From NCBI GenBank assembly GCA_002633005.1, contig NMRA01000059.1, positions 423,883 to 487,882 of the forward strand: 64,000 nucleotides of DNA, given 5' to 3'. Source of the stretch: Phoronis australis (Eukaryota > Phoronida > Phoronidae). The translations under genes were made by a program, and so were the position numbers. The stretch's first letter is position 1. Every line of letters begins with the position of its first letter. Positions 47,500-57,704 of the stretch are shown piece by piece. The notes under the pieces are model-generated. The model was given only the letters and a program-made list of their open reading frames with translations. It did not search any database and was not told the origin of the DNA.

Positions 47500-48300
47500 T
47501 ACTAGAGGAATGAGCAGCATTAACATGCCCCCACGACTGCTTTGCAAATGGCATGCTTCTAGTGATGTTTATTACCATCAGAAAGACGGCTATTCGCCAC
47601 AGCCCAGAATGCACCAAAACTGCCAAAATCTATTTCTCAAATTTCATGTAAATCTCAAAGCCATTAAACTAACTTGGTTTCGTAGACTACTTTGTGAAAG
47701 TACTACAAGTCCATGGGCAGTTTTAGCAAATGGTCTGTTATCAAGAGTTTCAAAGAATTAATATTCAGGGATTTCTATTTTACAAAGATGTCCCAAATGA
47801 CTTTTAATGTATTTTGGAAAGAGGTCTTTCAATGTGTCCATGAATTCAGATTGTTCGTTCCCGAAAACGATCGTATTTATCAGCCACTGTGGTTTCATTG
47901 GAATATACTGATAGATAACAAGCCTGTGGTATCAAAAAGGTATAACTAATGTACACGACTTACTTATTCTGATGGTTGCTTCGTTAATTATGAGGAATTT
48001 ATACAGAAATTTGACTTTACATCTCAAGTAACTTTATTTTACGGTCTATGAAGCTCATTATATGCTAGCTGGAATTATCTCAGAGAGGGAAAGCGTCAAG
48101 TAATTTTACAGCGTCGTCCACAATACACTGACGTTATTTTGGAAGATGTCAAAGGAGTAGATAAAATTTACGTTATTGTCTCTTAAAATTGTGGGAAAAC
48201 AAAGTGTCAAATGAAGTGGAGTAAAAAATTAAATCTCCCGAATACTGCAGAATGGAGGTACTATGTTTTTTGTTACATCTATTCATTCACCGTACCTATT
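47500..48300 (+). pseudogene. Remnant of a non-LTR retrotransposon ORF2 C-terminal region
   Basis: Frame-shifted pieces read IKLTWFRRLL, PWAVLANGLLS, FWKEVFQCVHEFR, PLWFHWNILIDNKPVVSKR and KIYVIVS...KWSKKLNLP. This order is typical of the region after the reverse transcriptase in LINE-type (L1/Tx1- or CR1-like) ORF2 proteins. No reverse transcriptase core is left in the window. Assignment to a clade is not possible. Confidence 0.55.
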
Positions 48301-48304
48301 ATAT

Positions 48305-48640
48305 TAAATAACAAAAAATCATTGAAAGCCCACCAAGGTCATTGGAACCACCATGGTTTGCGAACAGAGAAGGGCAAGTCACCATACAAGCTGTTTGTTG
48401 AGCAAGTGTTGGCACTGCCGTACAGCAATCTCACTGCTGTACAAGAGCTGTTCGAGAAATATGTCTACAAATACTGAGTTACATACCCAAGAAGGAATAG
48501 TTCCAGAATGTTCTCCATGTCCTCTCTCAAGTAACAACCTATCTCGGCTTGATGAACTTGTATCTTCACTATACATTAGAGAAACTCACAGCTTACAAGT
48601 GTATCAGAAAATACTGCGATTTGTAAAATTTATTACAAGT
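48305..48640 (+). pseudogene. Fragment of an integrase-core transposon protein (C-terminal end)
   Basis: One open frame of about 55 residues contains HQGHWNHHGLRTEKGKSP and YKLFVEQVLAL; after a frameshift it continues NNLSRLDELVSSLY. This matches the end of the integrase-core proteins common in marine animals, where a W-N-x-H-x-(I/L)-R-T motif follows the catalytic domain. The catalytic part is missing. It abuts the LINE remnant directly. Confidence 0.6.
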
Positions 48641-49367
48641 TCATATTCATGGATTCATACGTGAGGTGACTGTGTTAACTACCAGCTAAAATGGTCTCTC
48701 ACAAGCTAGCAACTTGTAATCTGTTATACTAGAGTTTCTGCATTGGGTGGGAAGGATTCATTAGCTTTTGTTAGTTTGTTCTGTCAATTCCTTCCTGTGT
48801 ATATTTGACGTTGTAATTTGTGGGATTCTGCTCTGGCTTTCAAGGTGATTTAAAAGCCTTGATATTTGTGGTTATGGCTGAATTACTGTTCAAAGACCTG
48901 TGACAATGATAAAGCTTCCATTAGACACCTGGGCATTAATAAATTTCTGACATGATCTTGAAAAAAATTTCATGTAAATCCATCAAGGATCTCCAAAGAT
49001 ACAGAGTTAAACGAAATTGAAACATGCAGTAGACTTCATTGTTATTTTTATCATATTGAGAAATAAACATCTAGAATAAACATACATTTTTTATTAACTA
49101 GGTTAGAGCGAAGGTGTTACTACAGGAAGAGTGAAAGTGCCAAAAGAAATCCATCTCTCTTCTTGAGTCTTATCATGGATGGAATGGATCAAAGTAAGGT
49201 AAAATGGCCATTCAAAATATTCAGTGACCTCATGATGATGAAATGGAACTTCAAAATCTTTAAGATAACAAAAATAATTTAATACTTGGTAGGTAGTCTT
49301 GTTTTGGATAGTGAAACACTTTACTAACAATTCCTAACATAATTAGAACAGCGAGTAAAGCATAGAA

Positions 49368-50151
49368 TCAAAAAGTTTCAAATGAATCCAACGCAGCGGT
49401 TCTGTCCTTCAGAAAGCGTTGCCGCGCACAGATGCGAGTTTCGAGGAAGGACGAGGGGAAGGACGGAAAACATCTCGGAATACAGTTTTAGTCTAAAACG
49501 GCTTGAGTCATTGGCTTTCCCTGAGTTAGCCAGTGACGCCGGTGAGGTTTTGGTTGTAGACCAATTCATAGCAGGGCTTAACGACCAGGTGCTGCGGAGG
49601 CACGTGCAATTTCAGAGGCCATTGTCCGTAGATAACACAATTTCATATGCACTCAAGTTTGAGGCATTTGAAGGGACTTGGTGCAGTCGGAAAAGCAAAG
49701 TTTTGGATGCGTCTCCTACTAACACGAGTCATGTCCATGTGTGAGCGCCCAATTAACCGGCCGGACCATGGCGACTTGGCCGAGATAAAGAAAGCGTTAG
49801 CGGACGTTCAGCGCCAGCTCGGCGACCGAAAGCCCCGGGAACTGATCCACTGCTACAACTGTGGGCAGGAGGGACACATCGCCCAGAAATGTCCCCAGGA
49901 AAGAAAGGGGGACACTCGTAAACAAAGTACTAATGAGTCGTCAAACTAGGACCGGTCGAGTCCGCGGCCAAGGCCTCGACCGGGTTTGCAGAATGTTCAT
50001 TTGTTTTTGTAGATTTATTTGGGGAAATGTTTCTCGCTTTTATAGACAGCGGTTCGCCTTGCCCTCTTATGTCTAGAGAGGTTTTTGAGTTAAGCTGTTT
50101 GCATATAGGTGGTTTAGAACCCAATCTCAAAAAGTTTCAAATGAATGCAAC
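49368..50151 (+). mobile_element. Ty3/gypsy-like Gag-protease fragment flanked by 20-bp direct repeats
   Basis: In two frames the fragment encodes a Gag tail (LKRLESLAFPELA, VDQFIAGLND) and then a CCHC zinc knuckle (CYNCGQEGHIAQKC, about 49852-49893). A retropepsin active-site start FIDSGSP follows, with its Asp codon at 50045-50047. Reverse transcriptase, integrase and LTRs are absent. The piece is bordered by TCAAAAAGTTTCAAATGAAT at 49368-49387 and 50127-50146, with a further CAAC shared after one mismatch. The known protein order Gag-knuckle-protease supports the family; the piece is dead. Confidence 0.85.
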
Positions 50152-50589
50152 CAGCCATTTCTGAGAACATATTACATGACTGTATTGGGTTTCAAAGTTA
50201 GCCAAATTTAGGCATTTTTCTAACATTTTACTTAAGTGTTGTTGAACATAACTTGCTGTGTATTTCATTAAATAACATATCAATACGATGCTGTTGTATC
50301 CCGCACTCAAAGGAAAATGAATGCCATGGTAATGAAATTAGTCCTGCTAAGTTACTGTTATTGACAGTACAGTAATCTTAATCTTGATCACATTTAGTAG
50401 CAGACCATTAAAGTTCCTCATGTAGGCTCTTATGTTTATAAGAGCAGAATGTACGCTTGTATTGCATTTTTTCATGACTATTTCTCATTGTTTATGCAAA
50501 TTTTTTCATTTCAGTTTGTTGTTAATGCCAGTTTACACTGAATAATTCAGCTGGCAATGAGACATCCTGAATTTTTTCAGGTAAAACCA

Positions 50590-50863
50590 ACATACCACAC
50601 ATAGTTGGACCACAGGCAAAGATAACGAATCCTACCGACTTGTTAACTACCCATGCAACTGGAGCAAAGATTTTATAGTTACTAAGATTTCCGACTTAGG
50701 ACCCAAATACGTCACAGCCTTACACGTAGCGCCACCTTCTGAAGGGTGCAAGAAAGTTAGTCGTCTCAACAGAAAAATGCTAAAACGAGGTAAAAAGACA
50801 TCCATTTCCAAGCAAGACCTCATCACAGAACTACGCAAGCACTTGCATGGTAATAATTTTTGA
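50590..50863 (+). other. Unrecognised open segment
   Basis: About 85 codons stay open to a TGA at 50861-50863 and contain WSKDFIVTKISDLGPKYVT and KKVSRLNRKMLKRGKKT. There is no ATG near the left end. It lies between two transposon fragments, so it is probably the remnant of another element (perhaps a retrotransposon tail), but I cannot name it. Confidence 0.35.
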
Positions 50864-50871
50864 GTTTGTCA

Positions 50872-51900
50872 AAGCTCAATTGAACTTATGTGACAAAAAC
50901 CTAAAAGGGCAAAGATATTCTGATGATTTTAAAATGATTTGCTTGTCAATATATCATTCCAGTCCTAAGTGCTATCGACTGCTACGTAAACCATTTTACT
51001 TGCCTGCAGTTTCAACATTGAAAAAGTGCATAAGTCATATTATCGTAAGACCTGGGTTTCACGAAATTATATTGGATGGTTTAAAACGAAAGGTTTCCAA
51101 AATGAAACTTCAATCAAAAGTATGTTCTTTGGTTTTTGATGAAATGGCTATTAACGAGAACATATGCTATGAGTCAAACATAGATAAAGTGTCAGGATTT
51201 GAGGATTTAGGGACGATGGGGAAAAACAAATAATAATAATAATATGTTGCCAACCACGTATGTGTGTTTATGGTGAGGGGGTTGTGTGAAAAGTGGAAGC
51301 AGCCTGTTGGATACTTTCTAACCAGTGGTCCTATCTCTCCTGATACATTGAAAAATCAACTATTCTCTTGCATTGACAAGGTTGAGGCCATGGGTTTAAT
51401 TGTTAAAGCTGTTGTTTGGTGACCAGTGCAGTAACAACCGAAGTGTTATGATATCTATTGGTGTCACAGTTAACAAACCGTATTTTATTTATGATTCAAA
51501 AAGGTTGGTTTTCTTTGACCCCCTCTTCTTAAACATGTTAGACACAACCTAAAGAATTCAGGATTTTTTGTAAATAACAACAAAATTTGCTGTAAATTTA
51601 TTGAACAATTTTATAATATAGACTCACAGTTGCCAATTCGCATGGCCCCCAAGTTAACTGCAAAGCACATCAAACTACCTCCTTTTCTACAACTTTGTGT
51701 TTGTCTGGAAATTTCCTGCCTAAGGAGGCTATATATACTGCCCAGTTTGTTGAAACATACCACAAGTTGTTTAACATTATTTAACATTTCATTCCAATTT
51801 GTTTAATAAGAGAGCACTGTCTTCTAAGTCTAGCCAAGTTTTTACTTTCCTGTCAAACACTCTCACTTGGTTAATAGTCTGAAGTAGACTAATTATATAC
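50872..51900 (+). mobile_element. P-element / THAP9-like transposase pseudogene
   Basis: The first open part (to 51230) reads RYSDDFKMICLSIYHSSPK, then LPAVSTLKKCIS and VFDEMAI, typical of the P/THAP9 transposase RNase H-like region. After a TAA-rich interruption (about 51231-51243) the match resumes with VFMVRGL, EKWKQPVGYFL, then, after frameshifts, DQCSNNRS, LLKHVRHNLK, IDSQLPIRMAP, KLTAKHIKL and AIYTAQFVETYHKLFN. At least three frameshifts or stops disrupt it. The THAP zinc finger is not visible. No terminal repeats were found. Confidence 0.75.
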
Positions 51901-52946
51901 AGTACAAGTGGAAAACTTTTCTTGGTAACATTTTCTTTGTATCGGTTGGGTGTGTATGTTCCCTCGAACTACAAACATTATCCCTTGTAACTATTGATAT
52001 GTAGGCAAAATCAAATTTATTATTTATATTGCAGCTTTCCAAAAAACTAATACTGTAGAAGTGCTAGGTCTCGTGGCTGAAGTATCTGTATTATTTCATG
52101 TATTGACATGTATTGTAAAATGTATTATAAACATTGTTTTCATACAATTCACCAATTGTGTGTTAAAATTACAATGATTGTAATGAGTTTTGAACTGGTG
52201 TGTTTCAAAGTTGGAATAAAAAATAATATTGATCTACATGCTCTTATTTATTATTACTCTTCCTTTCTTTATGCAGTGAGTATTATTTATTATTCAAATT
52301 TATTTTATTCCGTGGGTTTCAGCAACAAAAACTATTATATGAATATTACGGAACATATGATGAAATATTATGCTAAAATATATATATTAGTGTTATGTTT
52401 ATTTGATTCTGTTGCTGTAGTTAGAAAACCATGTGAAAATGAATTCATATAATTCTGCAGTTTTAACCCCTAAAAATCATCTAGTTTCAAACTTTGAACT
52501 AGATAGCAAGAAAAAAGGAAATGCCAACAGAATACTTTTCAAGCAAACCTAATGAAACCTTGTTAGAAGGAATACTAATACTTGGAAGCTTTGACCCAAA
52601 ATGGCTTCCAGTGTCTGGTATTATCTAATTAGCACTTCCCTGCAAAGATAAATGTACTCGTAGAAACTTCTAATTGAGATCATACATAGGGTCATTTTTG
52701 CAAACTAGGGGTAATTTTTGGACTTGGAAATAACTAACAGCTTGTCATTGCTAGAGAGTGTGGTCATTATAAAGTATGAACTTTGTCTCTGCAGGTCATT
52801 TCAATTGCCATGCAATAAGAATAATTACGTAACGTCTATGAATCTGTTTTTCAGGGCTTACATAGCACGCCAGACTTGGCATTATAATCTGCTTTTTGTA
52901 ACATTGATGTCAGTTAGGAATGGTAAATTAATGTTTATAATTCCAG
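51901..52946. other. AT-rich stretch, nothing recognised
   Basis: Two open frames (52108-52452 and 52718-53143, plus strand) are AT-rich, rich in Tyr/Ile/Leu and match no family I know. It may be intron or flank of the DUF7869 element that follows. Confidence 0.45.
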
Positions 52947-54839
52947 GGCAACAGGCTACCACCAGTGTTGTACCTACGAGCAGATTACTGCTAGAGGGAA
53001 AACAAGAACAAATATGTGCTTGGGTTGTGCCAACTTTTGGGTGCACGGGAGCATTTTTAGAGAGGTTAGTGGCAATGACATTTTTCAAAAAATGTTTTCT
53101 ACACTGCTTTGCCAAATTACTCAGCCATTCAGACACCAAATGACAAATATTAATCTTAACACGTGACAACAATCTTGCTTTAGTAATGACTGGTCACTTT
53201 GAAGTTCCTGATTTTATTCAGTTATGCCTTTAGTTTAAAATTGACCAGTTCTCCAAAACAAATATAAACTTGTTTTTATCTAGTGCAGAGATGTGCAAAA
53301 GGAAAGCATAAAATTCTGAATGTAAGTTGCTGTAATCTTTATCCAGGTATAGATACAACGAAACCAAATATTAATTTCTACTCATTTGTTTCAGGTTCAG
53401 ATGTCATTCTTAATGGTAGGCCATACCCACCAAGATATAGATGCAGGATTTAGCAAAATTGCTGACAAATTGAGGAAAGCAGATAAAAAGACTCTACCAC
53501 GCTTACTTAATCTTGTGCCAAATGCACAGAGCCATATTGAAATCAAAACTCTCGACACATGCCGTCACACCAGAGGAAGAATCGGTATTGAATCGGGGAC
53601 TCGTGTTTTGTCCGTCCTCTAAGGTCAAGCCTATTGACCTATGTCAGGACCACAAGAATTGTATTAGGAGACTGAGACTACAAGAATATTTTCATGGACA
53701 GCCCAGAACAGCGGAGGAACCTGAACATCCTACTCAAGGACCACTCTCTGACTCTATGTCAGTACAACAACCATACCTGAACAAACGCAAGAATAATAGT
53801 GTGGACGCCCCCGGAGGGAAGAAGCTCTAGACTGGATTTATACATCAACTGCGTACGTAACCGAGTGACGTCACAGATCCTGTCCAAACAGCAACACACA
53901 CTAACAGAACATAACACCACTAGAACCTCAGGCCATTCGATAATTACGCAATAACAAGGATATTCTAATCATTTGATCCGGCGGACAAAGGCGGAGCTGT
54001 GGTAATACAAAATCGCACTGACTGTGTTCGCGAAGCATATCACCAATTGTCTGACCATTTGTATCATTCTAAACTTAACAGTGACCCCACTGATCAATAT
54101 GTTAGGGATTTACATATAAGCTGATTAAAAGTTGTGATGAACCTGCATGATCTATCCTGGACTCCCTAATCCTCCAGGACCCCAAATTGGGCGTATTCTA
54201 CTCTTTGCCTAAAATTCGCCAAGAGCACAGCTAGCTAAAGGGCTATCTGACATCAAATCATGGATCACACCGTCAATCAATGACCTCCATAAACATACAA
54301 AGCCTCTGCACTACAAATTTATGCAAGATTCTGAAACTGTCAAAATTTTCTAGACACACAGCAAGTTCCTCATGGACGGAAGCACCATCTTTATTAAAAA
54401 AAAATTGCCAAATGGAAATCCAAAAGTTCTTCAAGTAAAACTTGATCCAAAGATTCTGGGTGGCTTGAAAAAAAATCTTTCCCTTTGGAAATTTCTCTTT
54501 TCAAACCAGAAAGACGAGTATGAATTTAGGTGGTGGAAAGCATACATTTCAACTCTAAAAATGCTCACCAATGAGTGCAATGAAAGGCGCATATTCTCAG
54601 CTAAGAATGCAACATGGTGGTTACCATCTCTACCTCACTATTCTGAAGAAATGGAAGTAATGGACAATTCTGGTGATCCAGCTATACCGCCATCCCTGCA
54701 CTTGCTTCTTCAACAAGAACTTGAAGAGCCTGAGGTGAGATTTAAAACTAATTGTGTCACCATAAAATTATCCCTCATAACTGCAATGATAACCATTCCT
54801 ATAGACAACATGCAGTCAAGTGTTCAACAAGCTATGTAA
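52947..54839 (+). pseudogene. DUF7869 transposon-type gene remnant with an intron
   Basis: Segment 1 (52947-53064) reads LPPVLYLRADYC-stop-RENKNKYV, preceded by an acceptor-like TTCCAG. A GT-AG intron (53065-53394) follows, and segment 2 starts VQMSFLMVGHTHQDIDAGFS (53395). The G-H-T-H-x-D-x-D motif is the hallmark of DUF7869 proteins, which are widespread in aquatic animals and linked to mobile DNA. After an interruption (53530-54230) the match resumes at about 54240 with DIKSWITPSINDLHKHTKP and, past a stop, the 54372-54839 frame (KVLQVKL, ILGGLKKNL, WWKAY). Stops and frameshifts show it is dead. The retained intron argues that it arrived as DNA, not as a processed copy. Confidence 0.75.
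53530..54230 (+). mobile_element. Penelope-like element fragment nested in the DUF7869 remnant
   Basis: The sequence reads LSTHAVTPEEESVLNRGLVF, RRLRLQEYF, WTPP-GR, DPADKGGAVVIQNR and FYSLPKIR across frameshifts. These are the conserved steps of the N-terminal reverse transcriptase region of Penelope-like retroelements. The later catalytic YxDD part and the GIY-YIG endonuclease are absent, consistent with a truncated copy. GCACAG occurs at both borders (53524-53529 and 54225-54230) and may be a target site duplication, though six bases can match by chance. Confidence 0.75.
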
Positions 54840-56084
54840 CATTTAACAGTAACTGAGGCCAGAGGTAAGAAGTAAAAGGTAACAACCACCATACATGACA
54901 AAGCCATGCATTTATTTTAAGTTATTCTTCATTAAAGCTGCATTTTGCTAGCTGTTTAGCCGCAAATGAATAATAAATTAAGCCTATCAACCAGTCTCTT
55001 AATATTTATCATTATAACAGAACTCCAGTACTAAAAAGATACTCGAAACCATCAGCAGTGCATGAACAGGTTTCAAAGTTTATTGAAGTCGGCCATTACT
55101 GAAATTGCAAACTTGAAAATGGGACACGTACGTGTAACTGAAGTCAGGTGCTCTGGCCCATTTGATGACATTTCCACACCAGATGAGTGTGTAAAATATT
55201 TTTAAACCCACAGTTAATAATGCATCACTGACAGCTCAACAACAACAAAATATCTCCTTAAGTTCAAGAACCATGAGTACGCATGACTACAAGATGCTGA
55301 ACCCTTACTTGACAGAGCATTTTGCTTCATTCTTGATAATGTTCATTAAATATTGAGAATGAAATAAAAATGCTCTGTTAACTTTTGGAGCAAGACCAAA
55401 GATTGCTCACAAAATCTGCTAAGAATATACGGCTAATGTTTTAGGCCAGTTAAACAATGACTTTAAGGAAAGACCACCTACTTCAAAACACAAAATCTAG
55501 TTGATGATACAGTAAAAAGTGTCTTGGTTGATTAAAGCTTTTATCGTTTAGGGGAGGTAACAATGATGCACATGCAGGTGGCAGGACCAGCTTTTGTAAA
55601 GCGCATATTATATGTTTGTTCTATTTTATTTAACAGATTGTAGTTGGATCAGGAAGGACATGAAAACAATGATGCTTCATCTTCACTGTTATACACCATT
55701 AAAAGGTGTGTGGGAACTAATGAAAAAACTTCTAAAAATGTTGTCACATAATCTTTTGTAAAATAATAAGAAATAAAAGTTACATGAAAAAGTGTGTAAC
55801 GTCTATGCAAAAAAGGAAAGGAAAATATGTAATAAGTTTTGTCATCATGTTCCTAACACCTTGCACCAGTATTCATGTTAAGACAGAATTTTTATTACAG
55901 TAAAGAACTACAAATTGAACAGTGCTGACCCGAAGAAAACAAGTGGTGGACAACAGCCTTGACAGTTTAGTTGAATTTTCGCTTTTTGACAAGTTTGCAT
56001 AAGCTGCCTTATCCCTTGTGTGCCCTCTGACAAATTTGTACCTGGTTCTTCTGGGTGTACAATTAAATTGTAAACAACATCAGC
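54840..56084. other. AT-rich stretch, nothing recognised
   Basis: No coding signal, terminal repeat or RNA gene is recognisable. It is probably decayed transposon or intergenic sequence between the DUF7869 remnant and the second CACTA-like copy. Confidence 0.45.
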
Positions 56085-56970
56085 CTGACACTCAGACTAA
56101 GAGAACAAATGAGTGGTGTAATGGCTGATGTATACGACGGTAATATTTGGAAATAATTACGTGGTGGGAAGTATGATTTTTGGTGCTGAAGGTAACTATG
56201 GACTCATGTAAACTTGTGACTGGCTCCAACCTCTTAAGCACACTAGTTATTCTGTTGGGGGTACTTACCTTGATTTTTAAACTTGCCTCGTGAAGACAAA
56301 TTTTAAAGAACGTTAGTTTAGTTGGAATTATTCCTGGCATCAAGCAGGAACCCCTACAAACACTTTTTACAACTGCTGGTAACAGATCTGAATAATGTAT
56401 GGATTGAGGATTTTATAAGTCTACGAAAAATCTTTAAAAGTTTAGGTTGGCTAATTTGTGTGTAGGTTGTGACGTGCCTGCTAGCAGAAAGTTGTGTGGA
56501 TTCTTGGGCCACATAACCAACTGAGGTTGTAATAAGTGCACCAAAACAATTTCCTGGCACAATTGGGGAGAAGATTTTGAGGATTTGATAGAAATTTGTG
56601 TCCACCAAAGTCAACTGAAACACACAGAAACATATGTGCTCAACTTTCTAGATTTTCAACCAAAGGTGAAAAACAAAACTTAGAAAGAATGCATGGTGTT
56701 AGGATTTCATGTCTTTATGGACTTAAAATTATTTTGATCCCGCACATATACCACACATTGACCCAATGCACAACTTATTTCTTGGGACAATTAAATTGAT
56801 ATTTAACCTGTGGAAAATGAAAAGAGTGCTAACGGATGAAGATTTGTTAATTATTGAAGAAAGAATGGAGAGAATAAAATGTCCATTTTACGTTGTACTC
56901 GACTCTACGTGGCCAAAAGGTGGAGTGCAGACCAGTGGTTTACTTTGTAGGAAAACAAGGCAATCATAAA
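56085..56970 (+). mobile_element. Decayed CACTA/EnSpm-like transposon, copy 2
   Basis: Homologous to 45640-46290, starting CAGACTAAGAGAACAAATG and continuing past the point where copy 1 diverges. The extra part is informative: after a frameshift it reads MHNLFLGTIKLIFNLW and then VLTDEDLLIIEERMERIKCP, the conserved D-P-M-H-N-L-F-L-G block of CACTA-type elements. Many stops and frameshifts; no terminal inverted repeats found. Confidence 0.75.
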
Positions 56971-57704
56971 CCTCTTACTGGCTGTTCATTATGTATATGA
57001 CTTTCCACAGCAGTCGATAGTAAAAGGTTCTTGAGAATCTTTGCTTGATCACCTTCTTCAAAGTGTTCAATGTTGTAAATAAATAAACACACTTCATCCA
57101 GTGGGGGCAATGTGTGTTTTACAGACAAAATACTTGGATTAAAGTCTAATTATCCAGGGGCCATGATCTGCCATCACCCTAGGATCTTGTCGGTCAATTT
57201 TGTAACTGGCATACATGGTAGGGAATAATGAAATGTACTTGTCTCCATCCTTAACCAAATTAATGAGATACTGCAGCAACCAGCTATTCAAGTTGCAGGT
57301 GCACTGTCACATGTCATAATAAATATTTGTTGAATAACAACTCCAGTGATGAGTCTCTTGGGCCAAAATCTGCTTGATTACATCACGACCTACTGTAACC
57401 ATGGAAACTAACATGCCATGTCTCTAACCTGTAAAGCAGCAGGTATATTGCTGCAACATTTTCATACCATTAGATAACAGAGCTATTTGCTTGTAATTTG
57501 ACATCAGTATAAAAAGTGCTACCAAATAGATTAACTGAAAAACCATTAAGTAACATATAATGCAAAAATACATTACTGTAAATTTTAAACAAAAAAGAAG
57601 AAAATAAAATATGTCTTAATAGACAATTCTAATGAGATCTGGGATATTGCCATAGAAATACAACCGAGTATCATACTGAATATACACTGGTTGACTCACG
57701 ACAC
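56971..57704. other. PRCP downstream region, nothing else recognised
   Basis: This should include the PRCP 3' UTR (minus strand). I found no clear minus-strand AATAAA, so the transcript end cannot be placed. Confidence 0.4.
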
